Assembly (NCBI GenBank): GCA_049976205.1
Contig: JBMFIR010000008.1
Coordinates: 1 to 43,997 of the forward strand
Source of the DNA: WYEN01 sp049976205
GTDB lineage: Archaea; Thermoproteota; Thermoprotei_A; Sulfolobales; AG1
Direction of reading: 5' to 3'
DNA length: 43,997 nucleotides
Under the pieces are notes generated by a model. That model was not told the DNA's origin and did no database searches. It saw only the letters and a list, made by a program, of their open reading frames with translations. Every line of letters starts with the position of its first letter. Position 1 is the first letter of the stretch. Positions 16,304 through 25,183 of the stretch are shown piece after piece. A program made the position numbers and the translations under genes.

Positions 16304-17446
16304 ATGAAGAGCTACATAGTCGCTTCATCTGCTATTAAGATAGATAGATATTACGAAAAAGGCTACAAAGAATTATTCGGAGACGCTGTTGAGGAGCTGT
16401 ATAAGTACGTAGACGAGTTAGATATCGATACACTAATTATCTCCTCAATGGCATCTGAGCTAATAGATCATCAGAGTAATCCAGCTGTAATATTAAGCGA
16501 CTATATGTCTATTAGAGATATAAGGATATATAGAGTAGAGAGTGGAGAAGCCTCAGGAGCCGCGGCTGTTCAATTAGCTGATTCATTGATTAAAGCTGGT
16601 GTATCAAAGAAATTATTGGTTGTTGGAATAGATAAATTATCTGATCTACCGGTCAGCCACATGGCTCATGCATATATGGCTTTAAAAGATGCCGACTATA
16701 TTCAGATCCAAGGCGTCTCTCCACTAGCTGAGTCAGCTATTTTAGCTAAGCTCTACATGAGAGAATACGATTACTCCTACGAGGATCTGTTTATTTGGCC
16801 TTATACGATGCATCAGAACTCTCCCGAGACACCTCATGCTCAACTTAGATTCAAGATATCACCTGACAGTTACAAAGAATCTCCTATATTAGCAGAACCT
16901 CTCAGGCTACTCGACTCGTATCCATTTGGAGATGGTGTATCTATTCTATACATGGTGTCTCAGGAGTATTTGAGAGAATATGATTCTGCGGTCTCTGTAG
17001 AGGGTACAGGCTCATCTAATGATATAGCAGATCTTGCCTCTAGAGAAGATCTATTATACTTCAAGACAGTTCGAAGAAGTTTTGAACAAGCACTTGCGAT
17101 GGCTAATATTGATAAGAGTCATATTAGATATATGGAGATTCACGATAATTATACACCGAATGCATTTTTAATAATCGAATCCCTAGGTCTCGTAGAGAGA
17201 GGAGAGGCTCCCGAGAAGTTTGAGAATTCAATGATTAACTCGATCCATATTAATTTAAGCGGTGGATTAAAAGCAAGAGGTCATCCATGGGGTGCCACAG
17301 GAATCTACCAGATCCACGAGATATTTAGTGCATTAACGGGATCCTTCAAAAAATCAATACTCGGAGAAATAGAGTATGGACTCGCTCAAAGCATGTCTGG
17401 CATAGGAGAAGTGAGTTATTGTACGATTCTTAAGAGGGTGAAATAA
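16304..17446 (+). CDS. Thiolase-family protein (acetyl-CoA acetyltransferase homologue) lacking the nucleophilic cysteine
   Basis: 380-residue thiolase-fold protein in the position of the acetoacetyl-CoA-forming enzyme of the mevalonate cluster. C-terminal signatures are kept: MEIHDNYTPNAF (HDxF-like), NLSGGLKARGHPWGATG with the catalytic His. But the usual nucleophile motif (CASG) reads GEASGAAAV, with Glu82 at the cysteine position, and the only cysteine in the protein is near the C-terminus (EVSYCTIL). HDC also reads HDN. So classical thiolase chemistry seems unavailable. It may be a structural partner bridging HMG-CoA synthase and DUF35, or use another mechanism. The gene has no lesion and is tightly packed in the operon. 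Confidence 0.88.
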   Translation: MKSYIVASSAIKIDRYYEKGYKELFGDAVEELYKYVDELDIDTLIISSMASELIDHQSNPAVILSDYMSIRDIRIYRVESGEASGAAAVQLADSLIKAGVSKKLLVVGIDKLSDLPVSHMAHAYMALKDADYIQIQGVSPLAESAILAKLYMREYDYSYEDLFIWPYTMHQNSPETPHAQLRFKISPDSYKESPILAEPLRLLDSYPFGDGVSILYMVSQEYLREYDSAVSVEGTGSSNDIADLASREDLLYFKTVRRSFEQALAMANIDKSHIRYMEIHDNYTPNAFLIIESLGLVERGEAPEKFENSMINSIHINLSGGLKARGHPWGATGIYQIHEIFSALTGSFKKSILGEIEYGLAQSMSGIGEVSYCTILKRVK

Positions 17447-17447
17447 G

Positions 17448-17852
17448 ATGTTCGAGAAGTCACCTGCTAAGATATGGAGAAATAGAGACGTGGTATATAG
17501 ATTAAAATACACCTACTGTAGAAGATGCGGAAAAAGCTTCTACCCTCCAAGAGCAAGATGTGTCTACTGTGGATCACAAGATATAGAGTATAGATACTCT
17601 AGTGGTCGAGGAGTATTAAAAGAGTACACCATAGTATACCAAGTGCCGAAAGGATTTGGTGAGCAAAGCCCTTTAGTAATTGGGTTAGTGGAGCTAGACG
17701 AGGGGTTCAGAGTAGTTTCTCAGATAGTAGATGTTGAGTTAGACAAGATCCGTGTAGGTATGAGAGTAGAAGCTGTTTTAAGAAGAATGTTTGTTGATGG
17801 ACCCACAGGATTAATACAATATGGACTAAAATTTACACCCTTACCACAATAA
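17448..17852 (+). CDS. DUF35 OB-fold/zinc-ribbon protein of the thiolase-HMG-CoA synthase complex
   Basis: 134 residues: an N-terminal helix, a zinc ribbon (YCRRCGK and CVYCGSQ) and a C-terminal OB fold (GRGVLKEYTIVYQVPKGF to the end). Proteins of this family hold the archaeal thiolase and HMG-CoA synthase together and share a CoA-binding site between them. All four zinc cysteines are present. The ATG lies one base after the thiolase stop, so translation is coupled. Given the odd thiolase next door, this scaffold may still join the two proteins. Confidence 0.92.
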   Translation: MFEKSPAKIWRNRDVVYRLKYTYCRRCGKSFYPPRARCVYCGSQDIEYRYSSGRGVLKEYTIVYQVPKGFGEQSPLVIGLVELDEGFRVVSQIVDVELDKIRVGMRVEAVLRRMFVDGPTGLIQYGLKFTPLPQ

Positions 17853-17861
17853 TCTTTTAGG

Positions 17862-19130
17862 GTGTCTCATATAAGTGCTGAGAATTCTTTAGAGAAAATT
17901 GTGTCAGAGACTATAGAGAAATTAGAGCGTGGAGAGATAAGATTCAGTGAATTAGATAAAGTAGTTGGAAACAAGAATCTCGCAACAATTATAAGAAGAA
18001 AGTATCTCGAGAAGAAATATAATGTATCGTTATCATCAATAGCTCACACAATAATTGATTTCGAGGAGGTTATTGGTAGAAATATTGAAAATCCCATAGG
18101 AGCGGCTCAGATACCAATTGGTGTTGCTGGTCCTCTGAAGATTGTTGGTGAGCATGTTAAGGGAGAGTTTTACATCCCAATGGCAACTACTGAGGGTGCT
18201 CTCGTGGCAAGTGTCTCTAGAGGTGCTAAAGCAGTTTCTCTAAGTGGGGGTGCTTATTCTCTTGTTCTTAGAGATGGTATGACTAGAGCACCTCTCTTTA
18301 AGTTACTTAACGTGAGAAAAGCTAAGGAGTTTGTAGAATGGGTGAAAGAGCATTTCGAGGATATTAAGAAAGTTGCTGAGTCTAAGACTAGGCATGGGAA
18401 ACTTATTTCGATAGATCCTTTTGTAGCAGGAAATAATGTTTGGCTCAGATTCAGATACACGACAGGTGATGCGATGGGGATGAATATGGTTACTATAGCT
18501 ACTGACGCTGCCTGTAGATTCATTGAGGAGAATTTCCAGGAGGCTAAGTTAATGGCTCTCAGTGGTAATATGTGTAGTGATAAGAAGCCTACGTACATAA
18601 ATGTTTTGCTTGGTAGAGGAAAAACAGTTGTTTCAGAAGTTGTATTAAAGAAAGACGTGGTTAAAGAAGTTCTTAAGACAGATACTGATACGATGATTGA
18701 GGTTAATATCAGAAAGAATTTATTAGGAACATCATTCGCCGGTGGAATCGGGCAGAACGCGCATGCAGCAAATATCATAGCCGCAATATTCATAGCGACT
18801 GGGCAAGACGTGGCTCAAGTAGTTGAGAGTAGTATTACCTACACCTGGATGGAGGAGACACCTGAGGGAGATCTTTATGTATCAGTGACTCTACCTAGTT
18901 TAGAGGTGGGGACCGTTGGGGGAGGCACATGGCTACCTACTCAGAGAGAGGCTCTAGCTCTTTTAGGCGTCCAGGGATCTGGTGAGGAAACAGGTCTAAA
19001 TGCTATCAGATTCGCTGAGATAGTAGCGGCTACAGTATTAGCAGGAGAGATAAACCTAATAGCAGCAATAGCCTCTGGAGTACTGGCTAGAGCCCACGAG
19101 AAATTAGGTAGAGGAAAAAATAACTTTTAA
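17862..19130 (+). CDS. hmgA: 3-hydroxy-3-methylglutaryl-CoA reductase (class I)
   Basis: Reduces HMG-CoA to mevalonate with NADPH. 422 residues, soluble, no membrane anchor, as in other archaea. Motifs in order: ENPIGAAQIPIGVAGPL, ATTEGALVASVSRG with catalytic Glu, GNMCSDKKPTYIN with the catalytic lysines, DAMGMNM earlier for cofactor binding, GTVGGGTWLPTQ, and the C-terminal ARAHEKLGRG with the catalytic His. The GTG start lies nine bases after the DUF35 stop. It is the last gene of the mevalonate operon and converges on cydA' with 15 bases between stops. Confidence 0.96.
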   Translation: MSHISAENSLEKIVSETIEKLERGEIRFSELDKVVGNKNLATIIRRKYLEKKYNVSLSSIAHTIIDFEEVIGRNIENPIGAAQIPIGVAGPLKIVGEHVKGEFYIPMATTEGALVASVSRGAKAVSLSGGAYSLVLRDGMTRAPLFKLLNVRKAKEFVEWVKEHFEDIKKVAESKTRHGKLISIDPFVAGNNVWLRFRYTTGDAMGMNMVTIATDAACRFIEENFQEAKLMALSGNMCSDKKPTYINVLLGRGKTVVSEVVLKKDVVKEVLKTDTDTMIEVNIRKNLLGTSFAGGIGQNAHAANIIAAIFIATGQDVAQVVESSITYTWMEETPEGDLYVSVTLPSLEVGTVGGGTWLPTQREALALLGVQGSGEETGLNAIRFAEIVAATVLAGEINLIAAIASGVLARAHEKLGRGKNNF

Positions 19131-19145
19131 TGATCTTAAGAAAAT

Positions 19146-20279
19146 CTATCTCTCAGGCACCTCTGGTAAGAATCTCTTTACAATAGCATAATAGAAGGAA
19201 ACCAAGAAGATAGCTATTGCTAAGAATAAGAAACCTAATATAACGAATACTACGGAGGCCGGCACATCCATATATAAATTAAAGAATGCTGAAAGAGATA
19301 GTCCTCCCTCGCCTAATGTGACTATGTATGGATATCTTGAACCATCATTAAGCAATTCTCCTAAGAAAACCACTATGAGAGCTATCAATCCTATGTACCT
19401 GGTGTATCTATATATTTCGTTTCTAAGATTTATCATAGCTAATGAGTATAGTCCTAAGACTATTAATGCTATCACCAGAACCATTTTTAGTATTAGAAAT
19501 GGTGAAAAATCTCCGAATGTTACTGCACTGAATATATATGGTGAGTCTCTATGAAGTGTGTACCAGTACAGAGGTCCTGCGAATAGTTGTAGTATCAGGA
19601 ACACGAATCCGTATTTTAGAGCAATTGATACTCCTTTAACGTCTTTTACCAAACTCTCGATTGAGGCTAGGAAGAAGGCTCCCGCGGATATTGTTGCGAA
19701 GACTGTGTGTAAATAAAGTGACCAAAAGAGTGGTGAACCATATGCTCTCCATGGATTAACGGATCCCTCACTTAGGTAAGTTGCCACTGCGTAGGGATAA
19801 GTTATTTCTGAGAAGAGTGTTCTGAAACCTAGTGGTATACCAAAGCCCGATAAAGCCATTATCCAGCCTATGAGACTATGGATCCTAGGATTTATTCTTC
19901 CCCATGTGTACCAGAATATTACTATTGAGGGTATTCTAATCATTATACTGGCGACCGCTACCGCTAGAGGTGTGAAGAGAACGTTTGTGGCTAACGCAAC
20001 GAGACCGGGGAAGAATCCTGCTAAGAACACAGTTATTATTGTTCCCCAGACCCCTGAGAAGAGTTCTGTGACAATCATTACCCTGAATCCTCTCCTGGCA
20101 AAAACCTCAAGAGCAGAATCAGATCTTCTATAGGCTAGGTATCTATATATTGCTGTGACTAAACCAACTCCTAGAGTTATTGCTACAAAAATCATGTGTA
20201 GTAGAACTGATAAACCTAGCCCCGCAAACCCTAGGAACTCCAATGGCTTAACAGAGACTTCTGGGCTCATAACGATCAC
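19146..20279 (-). CDS. Cytochrome bd-type oxidase subunit CydA' (CydA paralogue)
   Basis: 377-residue protein with about nine membrane spans, homologous to the N-terminal half of CydA: the first span LGLSVLLHMIFVAITLGVG keeps a histidine in the position of a heme ligand. It lacks the quinol-binding loop signature and the GRxPW motif seen in its partner. In several Crenarchaeota a CydA-CydA' pair replaces CydA-CydB, and no cydB-like gene is present here. Its start overlaps the cydA stop by four bases, so the two are made together. Expected location: cytoplasmic membrane. Confidence 0.85.
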   Translation of the reverse strand: MIVMSPEVSVKPLEFLGFAGLGLSVLLHMIFVAITLGVGLVTAIYRYLAYRRSDSALEVFARRGFRVMIVTELFSGVWGTIITVFLAGFFPGLVALATNVLFTPLAVAVASIMIRIPSIVIFWYTWGRINPRIHSLIGWIMALSGFGIPLGFRTLFSEITYPYAVATYLSEGSVNPWRAYGSPLFWSLYLHTVFATISAGAFFLASIESLVKDVKGVSIALKYGFVFLILQLFAGPLYWYTLHRDSPYIFSAVTFGDFSPFLILKMVLVIALIVLGLYSLAMINLRNEIYRYTRYIGLIALIVVFLGELLNDGSRYPYIVTLGEGGLSLSAFFNLYMDVPASVVFVILGFLFLAIAIFLVSFYYAIVKRFLPEVPER

Positions 20280-21931
20280 CTCACTGCACCTAAGCCTTTC
20301 TTAAGAAGATCTAGAAACCTCAGTTCTCTAGTGGCTACAACATACATAGCGTATAGACCTCCTAAATTAACTCCTAAGATAATTAATGCGGCAGCCGCCA
20401 CGAAAGTTGCTTCTCTAGATACAGGAGATATTGATACTAGATCCTCAGGATAAAGCAGCCCATAAACCGTCCAAGGTTTTCTACCAACTTCTCTAACAAA
20501 CCACCCGAAGAATGCTGCTAGGACAACGCCAATGAATATTAGTGATGCCAGTAGAAAGATCTTTGTCTCGTTTCTCTTAATAGGTCTCAGCACCAAATTA
20601 ACGAGTGGAGTGATCACTGGAATATTATAGAGTAATCCTGCTAATGCTATAGAGGTCAAGAATGCTACCACGCCACCCCCTATCTTAGTGTAGTAAGCTA
20701 TGTGAACAAGTTCTAGTCTTTGAAGTGCTTTGTTGAGATCACTGATACACACATCTCTTACCTTAGTACTTAATACAGTGTCTAGTTTATTAGGATCTAG
20801 TTTCACGTTTATGCTATTTGCGATAGATATGAGAGTGTCTTTACTTAGGTTAAGGGTCTTAGCTAAGTCACCAATTGTTTGATTACCGAGTGAGTCGCAT
20901 CTCTGCGCTAATCTATCGAAACCAATGATTGGATGATTAGGATCTCCGTAGGCAACCAGCGCAACAATTGGATTATAGAATGTTTCTTTAGCACCTTCCA
21001 TCATCGCAAATTTAGTTGGGTTATACTCAACTACAGCCTCACCCATAAAGTGTCCAATAAGCGTCGGCTGGATCAGTATCAGTACTAAGAGTGGTATGAA
21101 GAAGGCTCTCAGGATCTTCACATAATCTTTGTTCCCTGATCTATAGTATCTGTAAGCCCAGGCCACTAGAGGAAGTGATGAACCAATTATAACTGCTGCA
21201 ATGAGATTATGTAAAACACTTATCACATTATATGGAGACACGAGAGAGACTAAAGGATCTGTTAGAATTATTCCAATACTCTTTGCGACATCAGGCATCT
21301 GAAGAACAGACTGCAGAGGCTGTCCAGAGGCTAAAAGAATAATTTTTAGAGCAACAAGTTTCTGCGGATCCGTGGCCAGTGGTCCATAACTAGGCATAAA
21401 TGGGTATAGAGCGCTTGTCACCGGCCCAACCCCCCATGGAGCAACTAGCCATGAATTCACAGTAGTTATTAGTAGCCCGGAAAACAATGCGAATACCCAG
21501 TACAACGCTAGGATAAGGATACTATATATAGTTTTGATTCTTCCCAATGTCACGATGAATAATATTAGGAAAGCTATCTCATTAGCAAAAGCGATTAATT
21601 CAAGTGCTAGTGGAGCAAATGCGAAGGTTGCTATAGCTAAATTAGTTCCAGGCCATATTTGAACTAACCCAAATTCCACCAAGGTCCCTGTAATAGCCCC
21701 TAGAGCAAAATTCACGGCTAAAACCATTGTTGCTATCCTAGTAGAGTTGAGATATTTCTCTTCACCAGTTCTGGTATACATGTACAGAAGAGACATGATT
21801 ACAAGTGGAAGACCCAGCGTTAATGATACAAAGACTGCGTGGAAGTATATTCCCAGTGCTGACAAGTATAGTAAAGAAGCTATGGAGTCCATAGAAAAGC
21901 CTCTTAACAATATATCTCTATACTTTTTCAC
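20276..21931 (-). CDS. cydA: Cytochrome bd-type ubiquinol/menaquinol oxidase subunit CydA
   Basis: Catalytic membrane subunit that oxidises quinol and reduces oxygen. 551 residues. Visible features: His31 in YFHAVFVSLTLG (heme ligand position), FGLVQIWPGTN, the acidic pair Glu111/Glu118, a histidine in VISVLHNLIAAVIIG, the Q-loop end VVEYNPTKFAMMEG, and FVREVGRKPWTVYGLL. The loop after the Q-loop is long and hydrophilic (about residues 325-410). The GTG at 21931 is about 25 bases from an ATTTAAAA box on the coding strand, fitting a leaderless message; an ATG at 21892 is an alternative. It forms a two-gene operon with cydA'. Confidence 0.92.
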   Translation of the reverse strand: MKKYRDILLRGFSMDSIASLLYLSALGIYFHAVFVSLTLGLPLVIMSLLYMYTRTGEEKYLNSTRIATMVLAVNFALGAITGTLVEFGLVQIWPGTNLAIATFAFAPLALELIAFANEIAFLILFIVTLGRIKTIYSILILALYWVFALFSGLLITTVNSWLVAPWGVGPVTSALYPFMPSYGPLATDPQKLVALKIILLASGQPLQSVLQMPDVAKSIGIILTDPLVSLVSPYNVISVLHNLIAAVIIGSSLPLVAWAYRYYRSGNKDYVKILRAFFIPLLVLILIQPTLIGHFMGEAVVEYNPTKFAMMEGAKETFYNPIVALVAYGDPNHPIIGFDRLAQRCDSLGNQTIGDLAKTLNLSKDTLISIANSINVKLDPNKLDTVLSTKVRDVCISDLNKALQRLELVHIAYYTKIGGGVVAFLTSIALAGLLYNIPVITPLVNLVLRPIKRNETKIFLLASLIFIGVVLAAFFGWFVREVGRKPWTVYGLLYPEDLVSISPVSREATFVAAAALIILGVNLGGLYAMYVVATRELRFLDLLKKGLGAVR

Positions 21932-21969
21932 CAGAGCTTATAAATTTTATTTTTTAAATTATAATAAAA

Positions 21970-22923
21970 TTAAGTAATCTGAGATCTGAGCAGTCCTACT
22001 CTTAATAATAGCTCACATGCTTTACAAATATCTCTACCAGGACTAGTAGGTTCTCCACAGATTCTGCAGACACCTAGCTTAATACTTGATCTGATTGTTT
22101 CTTCGGCAAATATCTCATCAAAAGTCTCTAGTAATCTAAGAAGAATACCTGGTCTCTCTTCCTCAAGCAAATAAAGAATTTCTCTTACTCGAGCTCTCAG
22201 AGAAGGCATTAGATTTAGATAGGGGCACTCAACAACTTGAGGTCTGTACCCCTTTATCTTAGCGTATATAGCTGTCTCATACTCATATATCTTCCTCAGA
22301 GGCTTAACTCTCTGTACAAATAGTTCTGAAGGATTCTTCCTCATTGGATGTATACTCATAATTCTGTTGATATCTCCTCTTAAAATATTAATAATAACCG
22401 TCTGGGCCTCATCATCTAAATTATGAGCAGTCGCAACTTTATCATATCCGTATAGTCTAGCTATATGATTAATCCCTCTTCTCCTAAATATTCCGCAAAA
22501 TGTGCATGGTGAGATCTTAAGGCCTTTCTCAAAAGATTTCTTAACTACCTCATCTAGTGAATACCCAGATAACTCTTTGATTGATGTGGTATGAAGCTCT
22601 ACACCTCTCTCTAGAGCATACTTCCTCAACTTCTCCAGATCCTCTGCTCTATTATAACTTTCAATCCCCTCAATAACAGTTACGCCGCCTAGTTTCGAGG
22701 GATCATGTATCTCTGATAATACGTCTAAGAGAACAAAACTATCTTTTCCTCCGGATAGGGCGAGGAGGACTCTATCGCGTGAATTAATCATATTGTATTT
22801 CTTGATCTCTTTCTTAATTCTTTCTTTTACACTCTTAATAAAACACTCTGAACAAAGCTTCTTACCAGTATGTCTCTGATAAATCGTGGCCTCTCTAACA
22901 CCACATGTATCACATAGCGGCAA
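21970..22923 (-). CDS. ttuA: tRNA 2-thiolation enzyme, TtuA/NcsA family
   Basis: PP-loop ATPase that adenylates tRNA uridine and delivers sulfur from a ThiS-like carrier. 317 residues. N-terminal zinc finger CDTCGVREA with CSEC, PP-loop LALSGGKDSFVLL, the PCTFCGIFRRRGIN segment and VVECPYL providing cysteines for the iron-sulfur cluster, DKVATAHNLDDEAQT, and a C-terminal zinc finger CRICGEPTSPGRDICKAC. TtuA (s2T54) and NcsA/Ncs6 (wobble U34) are close relatives, so the exact tRNA position is uncertain. The start is TTG. It is divergent from sfsA. Confidence 0.9.
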   Translation of the reverse strand: MPLCDTCGVREATIYQRHTGKKLCSECFIKSVKERIKKEIKKYNMINSRDRVLLALSGGKDSFVLLDVLSEIHDPSKLGGVTVIEGIESYNRAEDLEKLRKYALERGVELHTTSIKELSGYSLDEVVKKSFEKGLKISPCTFCGIFRRRGINHIARLYGYDKVATAHNLDDEAQTVIINILRGDINRIMSIHPMRKNPSELFVQRVKPLRKIYEYETAIYAKIKGYRPQVVECPYLNLMPSLRARVREILYLLEEERPGILLRLLETFDEIFAEETIRSSIKLGVCRICGEPTSPGRDICKACELLLRVGLLRSQIT

Positions 22924-22999
22924 GTTTCTCGATAGATATAAAGGATATGAATATTTAAAAAACTTTTATTTCGGATAATACTATTATTCTAAGATACAG

Positions 23000-23743
23000 A
23001 TGCATCTCATTGAAAAATTAGATGATCTTGTTGAGGGCAGAATAATAAAAAGAATCAATAGATTCATGGTCGAAGTAGAGATCAACGGTAGAATTACGCT
23101 AGCCCATAATACTAATACTGGCAGATTAAGAGATTTTATAGTAGAAAATAGAAGAGCACTTCTAATAAAGAAATCCTCGGATAACTCAAAAACGCTTTAT
23201 AGATTAGTGGGTGTGGAGGATATCATAGCAGGAGATTTCGCAGTGATAGACACAATTACTCAGAATAAAATATTTGAGAGATTAGTGAACCTAGGGTTCC
23301 TTAATTGGTTAAATGGATGTAGAATTGTGTCAAGGAACCCCGTATATGAGAATGCGAGATTTGATTATAAAATAGCTTGCTTAGATAAAGAGTATCTAGT
23401 AGAGACAAAAAGCGCTGTATTAAGAGGAGAGAATAATGAGGCTATGTACCCAGACTGCCCAACCGAGAGAGGGAGAAGACACATCGAGAAATTAATAAGA
23501 TTAAGTGAAACAAAAGAGTATGAGCCAATGCTAGTGTTTATTGCTGCCATGAAGAATCCTTCATGCTTCAAACCATATAAACAGGGAGATCCCATGGTCG
23601 AGAAATTAATTATTGAAGCCATAAAGAAAAATATTCCCGTAAAAGCTCTTAGTATGTATATGAGTGAATTTGGCGAGATATTTCTAGAGAGATTTGATCT
23701 TCCTATATGTTGGGATTTCCTAAATAATGTAAAATTCCTTTGA
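23000..23743 (+). CDS. sfsA: SfsA-family protein
   Basis: 247-residue SfsA homologue (named for sugar-fermentation stimulation in E. coli; biochemical role in archaea unknown). It opens with an OB-like domain (VEGRIIKRINRFMVEVEING) followed by a nuclease-like core with FDYKIACLDKEYLVETKSAVL, resembling the PD-(D/E)xK pattern, then MYPDCPTERGRRH, the best conserved SfsA segment, and VFIAAMKNPSCFKP. All these are intact, so nucleic-acid binding or cleavage is plausible. ATG start, divergent from the tRNA thiolation gene across a 76-base AT-rich gap. Confidence 0.9.
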   Translation: MHLIEKLDDLVEGRIIKRINRFMVEVEINGRITLAHNTNTGRLRDFIVENRRALLIKKSSDNSKTLYRLVGVEDIIAGDFAVIDTITQNKIFERLVNLGFLNWLNGCRIVSRNPVYENARFDYKIACLDKEYLVETKSAVLRGENNEAMYPDCPTERGRRHIEKLIRLSETKEYEPMLVFIAAMKNPSCFKPYKQGDPMVEKLIIEAIKKNIPVKALSMYMSEFGEIFLERFDLPICWDFLNNVKFL

Positions 23744-23795
23744 GATTTAGTAATAATAAATACGATTTTAAAGTAAGTATTGTGTGGAGTTAATT

Positions 23796-24740
23796 TTGTT
23801 AACACCGTATAGCATGATCTCAAAGACTCTAGAGACTTTTCTCCGAGCGTATCTAGCTAGAAAATTAAGAGATAAGGGTTACTCACAACCCAGAATTGCT
23901 GATTTTTTAGGAGTTTCTCAACCAACTATTCACGCGTATCTAAATAGCGAGATCTATAGTATTGAAAATATACTTAGCAAAATTAAGGAGATGGGTATCT
24001 CGGATAAAGAATTTACTTTAGTAGCTGAAGAGATCATGAATCTTCTGCTAGAAGAAGATCGAGTTGGTGCAATGAGAATATTCATTATCTATATAAATAA
24101 CTTATTGTTGTCTCTTAAACTATGTAATTATCATAGAAAAATAGATCCTAGGATCCCTGAGAATTGTAATATATGCGCAGAAGTATTTATGATCAGAGAA
24201 GATACTGAAATGATTGAGGCATTAGAGAGAGCATTTCAATTAATAGCTTCAGTTAAGGGTCTAGTGAATCTTGTTCCAGAGGTAGGGATGAATATCGCTT
24301 ATAGAAAAAAAGAAACTAAAGATCTTAAAGATATACTGGCATTCCCCGGCAGGATCTTTAAAATCAATAATCAAATAGTTAAGATAGGAAAACCTGAGTG
24401 GGGCGCTAGCAGACATCTAGGATCCATATTATTGAAGATCTCAAGTTCTAGACCGGAGCTAAGAGCTGTGGTAAATCTCAAGAAGCACGAGTGTATTAGC
24501 GAATGGATAAAAAAGAATAAGATCCCTCATAAGATAACAGGACCTCATGAGACAGGCTTAGAGAAAGAAGTTATAGATAGCGTCGCTAGAGCTGTCAGTC
24601 TCGATAAAAATATTCGTTTAGTAATTGATGAAGGTGGTATGTGGCTTGAGCCTAATATATATATATTTTCTGAGGATCCGTTATCGCTATCCTTGATCAT
24701 TAGAGAAATAGCGAGTTTTTGCCTAGAAGAAACTTTTTAA
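23796..24740 (+). CDS. thiR: ThiR-like regulator: HTH domain fused to a ThiN domain
   Basis: About 314 residues. N-terminal helix-turn-helix (YSQPRIADFLGVSQPTIHAYL), then a cysteine-bearing linker (LCNYH, NCNIC), then a ThiN domain (VGMNIAYRKKETKDLKDILAFPGRI, IGKPEWGASRHLG, KITGPHETGLEK). In archaea this architecture is the thiamine-pathway repressor ThiR, where the ThiN domain senses a thiamine phosphate. I chose the TTG at 23796 because GGAG lies six bases upstream; a GTG at 23784 would add four residues. No target genes for thiamine synthesis are in the window. Confidence 0.85.
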   Translation: MLTPYSMISKTLETFLRAYLARKLRDKGYSQPRIADFLGVSQPTIHAYLNSEIYSIENILSKIKEMGISDKEFTLVAEEIMNLLLEEDRVGAMRIFIIYINNLLLSLKLCNYHRKIDPRIPENCNICAEVFMIREDTEMIEALERAFQLIASVKGLVNLVPEVGMNIAYRKKETKDLKDILAFPGRIFKINNQIVKIGKPEWGASRHLGSILLKISSSRPELRAVVNLKKHECISEWIKKNKIPHKITGPHETGLEKEVIDSVARAVSLDKNIRLVIDEGGMWLEPNIYIFSEDPLSLSLIIREIASFCLEETF

Positions 24741-24756
24741 CTAGAGAAAGATCTAT

Positions 24757-25173
24757 TTATCTTACGACAATAACAGTTACTGGGGCATTTATTACTATGC
24801 TGAGCGCTGTGCTACCAATGTTGATATCCTCGGATAATGTTCTGCCTCGAGCACCAATTATTACTGCGTCAAATCCTTGTTCATTTATATATCTAATTAA
24901 TTCACTTGATACACTTGATTCACTTGGGTTATAGGTTAAGGTCTCGTAATCTATATGTATCTTCTTCTCCAAGGATTTTTTCTCGATTAATTCTCTGATC
25001 TCTTTATCATCTTCATTTACTCTCTTGACGTAGGCACAATAGATCTTGGATCCATATCTCTTAGCGAAGTCTAGCGCGAGATCAAGAGCCTTAAAACTAT
25101 TCTCACTACCATCAACTGGAACAAGTATTTTTCTAAATAAGAAACTTATCTCATATCTCTTCTCAATACTCAA
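24757..25173 (-). CDS. Universal stress protein (UspA family, ATP-binding type)
   Basis: 138 residues from the TTG at 25173, chosen because GAGGTGAT lies just upstream; the frame extends to 25233 only inside the GAPDH gene. The fold begins at RKILVPVDGSENSFKALDLAL and ends with the ATP-binding motif GARGRTLSEDINIGSTA (G-2x-G-9x-G-S/T) and APVTVIVV. It likely binds ATP and acts as a stress-related dimer. It is the last gene of the pgk-gap operon and converges on thiR with 16 bases between stops. Confidence 0.88.
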   Translation of the reverse strand: MSIEKRYEISFLFRKILVPVDGSENSFKALDLALDFAKRYGSKIYCAYVKRVNEDDKEIRELIEKKSLEKKIHIDYETLTYNPSESSVSSELIRYINEQGFDAVIIGARGRTLSEDINIGSTALSIVINAPVTVIVVR

Positions 25174-25183
25174 TTGAATCACC

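Noticed and set aside
18254..18793. 179-codon frame antisense to HMG-CoA reductase
   Set aside because: Lies wholly within a highly conserved enzyme gene; a shadow frame.
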